The notes under the pieces: model-generated
What the model saw: only the letters and a program-made list of their open reading frames with translations
Databases searched by the model: none
Told to the model about the DNA's origin: nothing
In this document: positions 18,530 to 26,371 of the stretch, piece after piece
Position numbering within the stretch: the stretch's first letter is position 1
Layout: the number at the start of each line of letters is the position of its first letter
Origin: Geodermatophilus normandii
Lineage (GTDB): Bacteria; Actinomycetota; Actinomycetes; Mycobacteriales; Geodermatophilaceae
DNA: 64,000 nucleotides
Direction: 5' to 3'
NCBI RefSeq assembly: GCF_003182485.1
Contig: NZ_QGTX01000001.1
Coordinates: forward strand, 2,992,001 to 3,056,000
Program-made: the position numbers and the translations under genes

Positions 18530-19714
18530 GTGAGTGACTCGTGGGTCCAGCCGACCGGTGCGCGACGACGACGCCCGTGGGGAGTGCTGGCCGCCGCGGT
18601 GGCGGCCCTCTGCGCCGGGCAGCTCCTCCTCGGTCCGGTGGCGCGGGCCGCCGCGTGTCCCGAGCCGATCACCACGGTGCTGGACGCCACGCCCGCCACG
18701 GCCGACCGCACGGTCGCGCTGACCTTCGACGACGGGCCGCGGCCGGACAGCACGCCCGCCGTCCTGGACGTGCTGCGGGCCAGGGGTGTCACGGCCACGT
18801 TCTTCGTGACCGGCAGCAACGCCGCCCGCTACCCGGACCTCGTGCGGCGGATCGTCGCGGAGGGGCACACCATCGGCAACCACACGTGGTCGCACCCGGA
18901 CCTCAGCGGGTTGTCCCCGGCCGGCCGGGTGGCGGAGATCGAGCGGACGACGCAGGCGATCGTCGACGCGACGGGTACGGCTCCCTGCTTCTTCCGCGGG
19001 CCGTACGGCATCCACCGCAGCGCCTCGATCGCCGGCCCGGCCTGGGAGAGGGGCATGTCGGTGGTCGGCTGGACGCTGGACACCCGGGACTGGACCACGC
19101 CGGCGGGATGGAGCCCGGCGTTCCAGCAGCAGATCGTCGACGCCGCGACCGCACCGGCCGGCGCCCACCCGATCGTGCTCCTGCACGACGGCGGCGGTGA
19201 CCGGCAGAACACGGTGGCCGCGCTGGACCCGATCATCTCCGACTACGTCGCTCGCGGACACGTCTTCACCGACCCAGCGGGACGGGGGCCGCGGCAGGGG
19301 ACGGACGCCGAGGGGAGCGCGGGTGCACCGGTCGGCGACGGCGGAGGCGCCGGCGGGACCCACGTCGTGCAGCCGGGTGACACGCTCAGCTCGATCGCCG
19401 CCCGGTACGGCGTGCGCTGGCAGGACCTGCACGCCGCCAACCTGGCCGTCATCGGGCCGGACCCGGGACTCGTGCGGGCGGGGCAGCGGCTCACCGTGCC
19501 CGGCGCGGGCGGCTCCGGCGAGGAGAGCACGAACGCGTCGTCGTCGGAGGCTGGGGGGACCAGCTACGTGGTGCGCCCCGGCGACAGCCTCAGCTCGATC
19601 GCCGCCCGGTACGGCGTGCGCTGGCAGGACCTGCACGCCGCCAACCTGGCCGTCATCGGACCGGACCCGGGGCTCCTCCGGGCCGGCCAGGAGCTCACCA
19701 TCCCCGGAGGCTGA
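18530..19714 (+). CDS. Secreted polysaccharide deacetylase (NodB) with two LysM domains
   Basis: A 394-residue exported enzyme. An Arg-rich n-region and hydrophobic core end near 'ARAA' (about residue 39). The NodB domain (about 55-250) shows 'TFDDGPRPD' (64-72), the metal histidines in 'NHTWSH' (about 117-122) and 'RGPYG'. Two LysM domains follow (about 279-323 and 346-393), separated by a Ser-rich linker, and would anchor the enzyme on peptidoglycan or chitin. It should remove acetyl groups from GlcNAc- or MurNAc-containing glycans outside the membrane. The two LysM copies share a 71-bp stretch with no differences. The GTG follows GGAGGAG. An in-frame upstream extension has no coding character. 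Confidence 0.92.
   Translation: MSDSWVQPTGARRRRPWGVLAAAVAALCAGQLLLGPVARAAACPEPITTVLDATPATADRTVALTFDDGPRPDSTPAVLDVLRARGVTATFFVTGSNAARYPDLVRRIVAEGHTIGNHTWSHPDLSGLSPAGRVAEIERTTQAIVDATGTAPCFFRGPYGIHRSASIAGPAWERGMSVVGWTLDTRDWTTPAGWSPAFQQQIVDAATAPAGAHPIVLLHDGGGDRQNTVAALDPIISDYVARGHVFTDPAGRGPRQGTDAEGSAGAPVGDGGGAGGTHVVQPGDTLSSIAARYGVRWQDLHAANLAVIGPDPGLVRAGQRLTVPGAGGSGEESTNASSSEAGGTSYVVRPGDSLSSIAARYGVRWQDLHAANLAVIGPDPGLLRAGQELTIPGG
19385..19455 (+). repeat. 71-bp perfect repeat, copy 1 (LysM 1)
   Basis: Identical base for base to 19589-19659, 204 bases downstream, and encoding the core of LysM 1. Identity even at silent positions indicates recent duplication or gene conversion. Confidence 0.9.
19589..19659 (+). 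repeat. 71-bp perfect repeat, copy 2 (LysM 2)
   Basis: Second copy of the repeat at 19385-19455; sequence beyond it diverges by scattered substitutions. Confidence 0.9.
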
Positions 19715-19902
19715 CCGCACGGGCGGTGGTCGGCCACGGGACGTGGTCCACGCCGTCGAGGGAGGCGGGCAGCTCGTCCTCTCGGCCGGCTCGAGCACCC
19801 CGCACCAGGCCGTCGTGCTCGACGGCGGCGTCCTCACCCGTCACCGCCAGTGTCTCCACCCCCGGCTCAGGGCAGTCGCTCGTCTCGGCGGAGGACAGGA
19901 CC

Positions 19903-20412
19903 ATGGGAACGCCGCACACGGTCGTCGAACCCCTGACGCTCGACCGCGCGGAGGCGCTGGCCGAGGGGGGTGACGCCTTCTCGCGCGTGTCCGGCTACTC
20001 GGTGGCCGAGGGCTTCCTCCAGTTCCCCGAGGCCCTCCCCGCGACCGTCCGGGCGCTCCGGGAGGGGATGGACCCCGAGTGGTTCAGTCACCTGGTCATC
20101 GACCCCTCGACGGCCACGGTCGTCGGCATGGGCGGCTTCGCCGGTCCACCCACCGACGGAGCGGTCGAGATCGGCTACAGCATCGCTCCGGCCCACCGCG
20201 GGCGGGGCCACGCCACCGAGGCCGCCCGCCGGTGGATCGACATCGCCACCGCCCGCGGAGTGACCCTGGTGGTCGCTCACACCCTCGCCGAGGAGAACCC
20301 CTCGACGGCGGTCCTCCGGCGTCTGGGGTTCCACCGCACCGCCGAGGTCACGGACCCCGACGCCGGCGCCGTCTGGCGCTGGGAGCTGCCGACCGGCGGG
20401 GAGCGCCGGTAG
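19903..20412 (+). CDS. GNAT family N-acetyltransferase
   Basis: A 169-residue acetyltransferase of the RimJ/RimL-like GNAT type. The acetyl-CoA pyrophosphate loop is 'APAHRGRGHATEAAR' (about residues 98-112) and motif B is 'NPSTAVLRRLGFHRTAEV'. It transfers acetyl from acetyl-CoA to an amine (protein N-terminus, antibiotic or small molecule); the substrate is not readable. The ATG at 19903 has AGGACAGGA upstream. Possible starts further upstream lead only into sequence of no coding character. Confidence 0.87.
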   Translation: MGTPHTVVEPLTLDRAEALAEGGDAFSRVSGYSVAEGFLQFPEALPATVRALREGMDPEWFSHLVIDPSTATVVGMGGFAGPPTDGAVEIGYSIAPAHRGRGHATEAARRWIDIATARGVTLVVAHTLAEENPSTAVLRRLGFHRTAEVTDPDAGAVWRWELPTGGERR

Positions 20413-20678
20413 CCCGGAGGACGTGGCCGTGCCGCCGCCCACCACCTCGCGGGGCGGCGTGGGAGCCGTCAGCCCGTCGCGCGCCTGCTCCCGGGCGCGC
20501 AGCCGGGCGACCGGTGCAGGTGTCGCGTGGCGGGCGCCGGGTAGTAGGCGCGGTCAGCGGTGGCGGGACGTGTCCTGCCGCCGGACGACGGCGACCCGGT
20601 GCTCGCGCCCGGTGCCCGGACCGTTCGAGGAGATCGCGTGTCCCGTACCGGGACCGGTACGGCCGCGGCGAGGGCGTC

Positions 20679-21581
20679 GTGAGCCTGCCGCCGCGCGCGC
20701 CGTCCGAGATCGAGGTCGTGGCGCACCGCGGCGTCTCGGCGGAGGCCCCCGAGCACACCCTCGCCGCCTACCAGCAGGCGCTGGCCCTCGGGGCGGACGC
20801 CGTGGAGTGCGACGTCCGGATGACCCGCGACGGCGTGCTGGTGTGCGTGCACGACCGCCGCATCAACCGGACGTCCACGGGCCGCGGTGTGGTGTCGGCG
20901 CTGGACCTCGCCGAGCTGGAGCGGCACCGCGTCGTCCACCGGCGCCCCCGGCGTGCCGGGATCCGGGGCCGCCCGTCGCGTCCCGCGGTCACGGACGACG
21001 ACGTGGAGGCCGACGAGGACGCCGGACGGGTGCTCACCCTGGACCGGCTGCTGGACTACGTGACGGCCTCGCCGGGGCGGGTGCGCCTGGCGATCGAGAC
21101 CAAGCACCCGACCCGCCACGCCGGGCAGGTCGAGGTGGCCCTGCTGACGAGTCTCCGGAGGTTCGGGCTGCTCTCCGGCGGGCGTCCGCTCGAGTGGTCG
21201 GGACGTCCGGCGGTCCGGGTCATGAGCTTCTCGCCGACGGCGCTGCGGCGGGTCCGTGTCCTGGCGCCGGACCTCCCCACCGTGCACCTGGTCCGCCAGG
21301 TGCTCCCGCGGTCGCGGTCGCGGTCGCGGTCGCGGCCGCGGCCGGCCCTCCCCGCGGGTACCGCCATCGGCCCGTCCCTCGCGCTGCTGCGCCACGACCC
21401 GGGCCTGGTCGCACGACTGCACCGGGCCGGTCTGCAGGTCCACGTGTGGGTCGTCAACCGCCCCCGCGACATGCACTTCGCGTCGTCCCTCGGGGTCGAC
21501 GCGATCATCACGGACGAGGCCGCGACGCTGCTGCACCACCTGGGACGGGGTGGACCGCGGTCCCTGACGGACACGGGCTGA
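20679..21581 (+). CDS. Glycerophosphodiester phosphodiesterase
   Basis: A 300-residue GDPD TIM barrel. 'VAHRGVSAEAPEHTLAAY' contains the catalytic HR and the EN-like position (E-H here), 'VECDVRMTRDGVLVCVHD' has the ExD metal ligands and second catalytic His, and 'LAIETKHPT' the later Glu/Lys. It hydrolyses glycerophosphodiesters to glycerol-3-phosphate and an alcohol. No signal peptide is seen, so it is probably cytosolic. An Arg-Ser/Arg-Pro run (RSRSRSRSRPRP) at about residues 211-222 comes from a hexanucleotide repeat. The GTG at 20679 is preceded by AGGGCGTC. Confidence in the exact start is moderate. Confidence 0.88.
   Translation: MSLPPRAPSEIEVVAHRGVSAEAPEHTLAAYQQALALGADAVECDVRMTRDGVLVCVHDRRINRTSTGRGVVSALDLAELERHRVVHRRPRRAGIRGRPSRPAVTDDDVEADEDAGRVLTLDRLLDYVTASPGRVRLAIETKHPTRHAGQVEVALLTSLRRFGLLSGGRPLEWSGRPAVRVMSFSPTALRRVRVLAPDLPTVHLVRQVLPRSRSRSRSRPRPALPAGTAIGPSLALLRHDPGLVARLHRAGLQVHVWVVNRPRDMHFASSLGVDAIITDEAATLLHHLGRGGPRSLTDTG
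21308..21343 (+). repeat. GCGGTC/GCGGCC hexanucleotide repeat inside GDPD gene
   Basis: Four GCGGTC units and two GCGGCC units in tandem, read in frame as alternating Arg with Ser or Pro. Length changes by whole units would keep the frame. Confidence 0.85.
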
Positions 21582-21705
21582 CCGCTCCCGTCCCGGGGGC
21601 GGACTCCAGCGCCTCTCGGCGGACTCCGCGGGCGAAGCGCCCCGCGGACAGCCCGTTCTCGATCTGCTCGAGGCTGCGGCCGGTGCCGAACCCGCCGCTG
21701 ACCTG

Positions 21706-21780
21706 CAGCGCCCCGGAGACGATCCCCGTGTCGTGGCCGTGGAGCGGTCCCGAGATGGCCGACACCAGGGCCACGACCAC
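21706..21780 (-). pseudogene. Fragment resembling the N-terminus of an MFS sugar porter
   Basis: The minus-strand frame reads ALVSAISGPLHGHDTGIVSGALQ. This resembles the first membrane helix and loop of sugar porters (GLLFGYDTGVISGALL) with the F and Y of the signature replaced. After about 25 residues the similarity ends, and the frame runs on without recognisable features. The rest of 21582-21986 holds nothing else that I can identify. It is best read as an old gene fragment. Confidence 0.55.
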
Positions 21781-21972
21781 GACGGCGCCGGTCAGCCCAC
21801 CGCCGCCGTCGTGCCCCGCGTCGGTTCCGGTGGGGAGGGACGGAGTGCGGGCCTCGCCCTCGGGCGCGGTGATCGGATCCCCGAGCGGCGTGCGGGGGCG
21901 GCGCTCGCCACGTACGGCCGCCGGCGGGGGGCCGCCTGCCGTGGCCGGAGGCCGGTCGTGCAGGCGGCCTCG

Positions 21973-21986
21973 TATCGTCCTCCGGC
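21973..21986 (+). promoter_or_regulatory. leaderless-type promoter (-10 TATCGT)
   Basis: TATCGT at 21973-21978 is followed by 8 bases and the ATG at 21987, with no ribosome-binding site. It supports that start. Confidence 0.5.
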
Positions 21987-23150
21987 ATGCGGCCCGCGGC
22001 GTCGGTCGACTCGGCCCGGAGCTGGGTCATGGTGGCCGCGGCGTTCGCGGCGGTGTTCGCCTCGTTCGGGATCGCCTACTCCTTCGGCGCCTTCCTGGAG
22101 CCGATGGCCGAGGAGTTCGGCGCCGGCCGCGGCGCCACGTCGACGTTCTTCGCCCTGACGTCGCTCACGTACTTCGGCCTCGGCGCCCTCAGCGGCGTCG
22201 CGGTGGACCGCTACGGCCCCCGGCGGGTGCTGCTGGTGGGTGCGGTCGCGCTCGGCGCGGGGCTGGCGGCGACCTCGCAGGCGGGCGAGCTGTGGATCGG
22301 GCTGGTCACCTACGGCCTGGGCGTCGGCATCGGTGTGGCCTGCGCCTACGTCCCGATGGTGGCCGTCGTCAGCGGCTGGTTCGAGCGGCGGCGCACGCTC
22401 GCGATCGGGGTGGCGGTGACCGGGATCGGCCTGGGCACCCTCACCGTCGCGCCGCTGGCCGCCGCGCTGATCGACGCCCTGGGGTGGCGGGACACCCACC
22501 TCGTGCTCGGGGCGGCCGGCGCGGCCGTGCTCGTGGTCTGCGCCCTGGTGGTGGCCCCACCGCCGGTGACCCCCGGGCCCGCGGCGCTGACGCTCGGGGA
22601 GGCGGTGCGCAACCGGGACTACCGGCGGATCTACCTGGCGTCGGGCCTGCTGTCCGTCGCGCTGTTCGTGCCGTTCGTGCACCTGCCCGGGTACGCGGAG
22701 GAGGCCGGCGCCGAGCGGGTCGCGGCGGCGGCGCTGGTGGGGGTGATCGGCGCGGCGAGCACCGCCGGCCGCCTGGTGCTCGGGGTGGTCGCGGCGAGGA
22801 CGGGGGCGCTGCGCGCCTTCCAGTGGTGCTTCCTGACCATGGGCGCGAGCTTCGCGCTGTGGGCCCTCGACGGCGGGTACGGCGTGCTCGTCACGTTCGC
22901 CGTCGTGCTGGGCGTCGGCTACGGGGGCTTCGTCGCCCTCGGCCCGGCCGTCGTCGCCGAGCGCTTCGGCACCACGCGGCTCGGCGGGCTGCTGGGCGTG
23001 CTCTACACGAGCGCGGGGATCGGATCGGCGGTGGGCGCTCCGCTCGCCGGCGCGGCGGTCGACGCCACCGGCTCCTACGCCTGGGCCATCGCCGGGTGCC
23101 TCGTCCTCGGGTTGGCCGGCTACCTGACCGTGCTCACCGTCGGTCGCTGA
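21987..23150 (+). CDS. MFS transporter (OFA/monocarboxylate-like)
   Basis: A 387-residue, 12-helix major facilitator protein. 'GVAVDRYGPRRVLLVG' is the loop 2-3 signature. The N-terminus 'SWVMVAAAFAAVFASFGIAYSFGAFLEPMAEEFGA' matches the oxalate/formate and monocarboxylate transporter branch, where the second helix lines the substrate path. It should move a small organic acid across the inner membrane by proton coupling; the true substrate is unknown. It stands alone: the next gene is convergent. Confidence 0.87.
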   Translation: MRPAASVDSARSWVMVAAAFAAVFASFGIAYSFGAFLEPMAEEFGAGRGATSTFFALTSLTYFGLGALSGVAVDRYGPRRVLLVGAVALGAGLAATSQAGELWIGLVTYGLGVGIGVACAYVPMVAVVSGWFERRRTLAIGVAVTGIGLGTLTVAPLAAALIDALGWRDTHLVLGAAGAAVLVVCALVVAPPPVTPGPAALTLGEAVRNRDYRRIYLASGLLSVALFVPFVHLPGYAEEAGAERVAAAALVGVIGAASTAGRLVLGVVAARTGALRAFQWCFLTMGASFALWALDGGYGVLVTFAVVLGVGYGGFVALGPAVVAERFGTTRLGGLLGVLYTSAGIGSAVGAPLAGAAVDATGSYAWAIAGCLVLGLAGYLTVLTVGR

Positions 23151-23174
23151 GGAGGGGCGCCCCGTCCGGGACGG

Positions 23175-24677
23175 TCAGGAGGAGTGGCGCCAGCTCCGGC
23201 CGTCGCGGGCGATCAGCGAGTCGGCCTCCGGCGGGCCCCACGTGGCCGCCTGGTAGAGCGGGATGGGTCGCTCGTCGGCGGCCCAGTAGCGCATGACCGG
23301 GTCGACGATGCGCCAGGACCGCCCGACCTCGTCGGCGCGGATGAACAGGGTGGGATCGCCGATCAGGGCGTCGAGGATGACCCGCTCGTAGGCGTCGGGG
23401 GACTGCTCGTCGAAGCTCTCGTAGGAGAAGTCCATGGACGCCTTCTGCACGCGGAAGGCGTGTCCGGGCACCTTGGCGCCGAAGCGAAGGCTCAGCCCCT
23501 CGTCGGGCTGCACGCGCACGACCAGGGCGTCGGGCTCCAGCCCCTGCCCCCGTCCGGGGAACAGCGGGAGCTGCGGCGGGCGGCGGAACTCCATGGCCAC
23601 CTCGGTGAGCCGTGCCGGCAGCCGTTTGCCCGTGCGCACGTAGACCGGCACGCCGGTCCACCGCCAGTTCTGCACCTCCAGCCGCATCGCCACGAAGGTC
23701 TCGGTCGCGCTCAGCGGGTCGACGCCGGGCTCGTCGCGGTAGCCGGGCATCAGGTCCTCGCGCGTGCCGCCGCGGGTGTACTGCCCGCGCACCGCGTTCG
23801 CCGCGATCTCCGCCTCCTCGTCCAGCGGCTGGATGGCGCGCAGCAGCTTCACCTTCTCGTCGCGGATCGCCTCCGGGTGGAACGAGGTCGGTGGCTCCAT
23901 GAGGAAGAGCGACAGGACCTGCAGGACGTGGTTCTGGACGATGTCGCGCATGGCGCCGGTGGTCTCGTAGAAGCCGCCGCGCTCGCCGACGCCCAGGGTC
24001 TCGGCCACGGTGATCTGCACGTTGTCCACCCACGTGCGGTTCCAGATGGGCTCGAAGATCGAGTTGGCGAACCGCAGCGCGAGCAGGTTCTGCACGGTCT
24101 CCTTGGCCAGGTAGTGGTCGATCCGGAAGATCTGCTCCTCCGTGAACGCCGACGACAGCTCCGCGTAGAGCTCCCGGGCGCTGGCCTCGTCCCAGCCGAA
24201 CGGCTTCTCGACGACCGCGCGGACGAAGCCGTCGCCGGCGGGCACCGACAGCCCGGCCTTGCCCAGGCTCGTCGCGATGGGCCCGAACAGGCGGGGCGGC
24301 GTGGCGAGGTAGTACACCCGGTTCCCGGCCGTCCCGTGCCGGTGGTCGCACTCGGCCAGCACCTCGGCCAGGCGCTGGTGGGTGGCCGGGTCGTCGTAGT
24401 CGCCGTGGACGTAGCGGGCCGCCGACGTGAGGTCCCGCCAGCGCGGGTGGTCCTCCCCGGACACGCTGCGCCGGCACAGGTCCCCGAACTCGGCGTCGCT
24501 CATGGGGGTGCGGGCGACGCCGACCAGCGCGACCTCGGCAGGCAGGGCCCCGTAGCCGGCCAGCCGCTCGAGTGCGGGCAGCAGTTTGCGGGCGGTGAGG
24601 TCACCGGAGGCGCCGAAGATCACCAGGACGCACGGCGGGGAGCGGCGGTCGGCATCGACGTTCATCGCTGCGAGCAT
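23175..24677 (-). CDS. zwf: Glucose-6-phosphate 1-dehydrogenase
   Basis: A 500-residue G6PD. The NADP loop 'IFGASGDLTARKLLPAL' (about residues 19-35), the active site 'RIDHYLAKE' and 'EKPFGWD' are intact. It makes 6-phosphogluconolactone and NADPH in the oxidative pentose phosphate pathway. Unlike the usual actinobacterial operon, no opcA, pgl, tal or tkt neighbours are present. It stands between an MFS gene and gene remnants, so it may be a second, accessory copy. Starts at 24677 (MLAAMN...) and 24665 (MNVDAD...) are both possible; the latter has a better-placed GGGGG. Confidence 0.93.
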   Translation of the reverse strand: MLAAMNVDADRRSPPCVLVIFGASGDLTARKLLPALERLAGYGALPAEVALVGVARTPMSDAEFGDLCRRSVSGEDHPRWRDLTSAARYVHGDYDDPATHQRLAEVLAECDHRHGTAGNRVYYLATPPRLFGPIATSLGKAGLSVPAGDGFVRAVVEKPFGWDEASARELYAELSSAFTEEQIFRIDHYLAKETVQNLLALRFANSIFEPIWNRTWVDNVQITVAETLGVGERGGFYETTGAMRDIVQNHVLQVLSLFLMEPPTSFHPEAIRDEKVKLLRAIQPLDEEAEIAANAVRGQYTRGGTREDLMPGYRDEPGVDPLSATETFVAMRLEVQNWRWTGVPVYVRTGKRLPARLTEVAMEFRRPPQLPLFPGRGQGLEPDALVVRVQPDEGLSLRFGAKVPGHAFRVQKASMDFSYESFDEQSPDAYERVILDALIGDPTLFIRADEVGRSWRIVDPVMRYWAADERPIPLYQAATWGPPEADSLIARDGRSWRHSS

Positions 24678-24724
24678 GCCCCCGTCGGACCACGACCGAC
24701 AGGTCCCGGGCACCGCCGGTTCCG

Positions 24725-25060
24725 CTACGCCGTCCGCCGTCCGCCGGCGGGCGAGGGCGACGGCGGGGACCAGGGGAGCACGGCGAGGACGGTGCCCACC
24801 GCAGCCGGGCCGGCCGCACCGAGGCCGGAGCCGAGGGTCCGCCCGGCCAGCCCGGAGCCGGCCGCGGTGCCGAGGTCGTACGCCGCGACCGACACCGCCA
24901 CCCCCAGGGTGGGCGCCACGCCGGCGAACCGGACGGCCAGCGCGGACAGCACCGGGTCGGCGCTGATGCCCACGAGGCCGAGCAGCGCGACGAGCACCAC
25001 CGTGGGCGCGGCCAGCGGGGACAGCAGGGTGAGGGTCAGCTCCCCAGCGACGCAGGAGCG
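24725..25060 (-). pseudogene. C-terminal remnant of an MFS transporter
   Basis: The minus-strand frame gives 'GELTLTLLSPLAAPTVVLVALLGLVGISADPVLSALAVRF' and then 'SVAAYDLGTAAGSGLAGRTL'. This is the last two to three helices of a DHA1-type MFS protein (compare the N.GNA.G.. motif of AraJ/NepI relatives). There is no N-terminal part and no start signal. The upstream edge runs directly into the dehydrogenase remnant, in another frame. It is not likely to make a working protein. Confidence 0.65.
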
Positions 25061-25245
25061 TCTTGACCGCGCGCCGCTCGTCCATGGCGCGGTGGCTCTC
25101 GGCGGCCTGATCGAGCGGCAGCTCCAGGGCGAAGACGCGGTCCGGGTCGATGGCCCGGATGGCCTGCGTCATCGACTCCTGCGTGCCGACGGCCTCGATG
25201 ACCGGGTGCGCGCCGAGGACGGCGCGGACCTGCGCCTGACCGTCT
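25037..25245 (-). pseudogene. Internally deleted remnant of a zinc-type alcohol dehydrogenase / quinone reductase
   Basis: The frame reads 'GQAQVRAVLGAHPVIEAVGTQESMTQAIRA' and then directly 'PDRVFALELPLDQAAESHRAMDERRAVKTLLR'. The first piece is the Rossmann-fold core after the cofactor loop in medium-chain dehydrogenases; the second is their extreme C-terminus. About 50-60 residues normally lie between, and the N-terminal ~200 residues are absent. So a deletion within the gene plus loss of its 5' part is inferred. It abuts the MFS remnant at 24725-25060. Confidence 0.72.
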
Positions 25246-25366
25246 GCACCGCCGTCCCGGGGTCACCGTCGGAGGACGGCCTCACGCTGCTGGCCAGCCG
25301 GGCGGCGTCGGCGGGGGAGGAGCAGGCGGAGGACCGGACGGGCGACCGCGTCTGACCGTCCGTGGC

Positions 25367-26283
25367 TCAGCCGACGGGCAGCGCGGTCAGCCGTGCGGCC
25401 AGGTCGGCGTTGCGACGCAGGAACGGTCCCCACCCGGCCGGCGCACGGGTGCCGGCCGTCGCGCGGGCGCAGGCCTCCTGCTCCCAGCCCCGCACCCGGC
25501 CGCGCCGGATGCGCAGCCGCACCAGGACGTCGCCCGTCCAGCCGGTGACGTCCTCGTCGGCCTCCCCACCGGGCGCGGTGACCCGCTGCGGCGCGACCAC
25601 CCACTCGAGGGCCCCGATCTCCTCCTGGATCCTGGCGGCCGCCTCGTAGGCCTGCGCCCGGGCCGCGGCGTCCCGCCGGGCGGTCAGCGCCGCCAGCGCC
25701 GCGGCCACTGCGGCGGGCTCGCGGTCGAGCACGGAGGTCACCGCCGCGGCGAGCTCCGCGACGAGGGTGTCCCGCGCGCCGCGCAGCCGCGCCAGCTCCC
25801 GCGCGCCCGCGCTGGGGGCGGGCCGGCGGAGCCGAGCGGGTACACGCGGTCCAGTCCGGAGACCGCCAGCCGCACCTTGCGGCGGCCGAGGTAGGGACCG
25901 AAGACACGGACGCCGGGCGCCGGCCGGTGCTCGGGGACGACGGCGAGGCCCGGCGCCTCCGGAGAGGGGTCCAGCCGGATGCCGACGGGGACCTCCAGGC
26001 CGCCGGCGATCCGGTTCCACGGGGGGAGCGACCGCTCGAGCAGGTTGCGCTCGGCCCACGCCGCCTCGTGGGCGGAGTCGCAGACCAGCGCCTCGATCCG
26101 GGCGACCCGCGCCACCATCTGCCGCAGGTGGCGACGGTCGCGCAGGTCGCCCCAGTAGGAGCCGACGCGGCGGCGCAGCTCCCCGGCGCGGCCGACGTAG
26201 AGCACGCGGTCGGCGTCGTCCCGGAAGCGGTACACGCCGGGAGCCGCCGGCAGCGCGGCGACGGCGTCCGGTCGGGCGGTCAC
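25367..26283 (-). pseudogene. UvrC-like GIY-YIG endonuclease, frameshifted
   Basis: The first ~155 codons from the GTG at 26283 encode a GIY-YIG nuclease: 'GVYRFRDDADRVLYVGRAGELRRRV' and the metal-site region 'HEAAWAERNLLERSLPPWN', then 'FGPYLGRRKVRLAVSGLDRVYPL' as in UvrC-like proteins. At about 25815-25825 the reading frame must change by one base for the homology to continue. The downstream frame runs 'SAGARELARLRGARDTLVAELAAAV' and a UVR-like helix pair 'AYEAAARIQEEIGALEWV' to a stop at 25367. The shift falls in a GGGGGCGGG tract. It may be a disabled gene, an assembly error, or (less likely) programmed. Confidence 0.78.
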
Positions 26284-26371
26284 GCCTCCATCGTGCGCAC
26301 CCCGCCTCCACGGGGGCGGCGCCGCGCCCCACGCGCCCCGGGCGCCACACCGGCCCCGCCCCGGGAGGGCG

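Noticed and set aside
19715..19902. Minus-strand frame in the gap between the NodB-LysM and GNAT genes
   Set aside because: The translated text looks protein-like for about 45 residues but matches no family and has no start signal; insufficient support for a gene or a remnant.
25200..25355. Plus-strand coding fragment (LRLTVCTAVPGS...)
   Set aside because: The minus strand of the same bases reads as a recognisable dehydrogenase remnant, so the plus-strand frame is a shadow.
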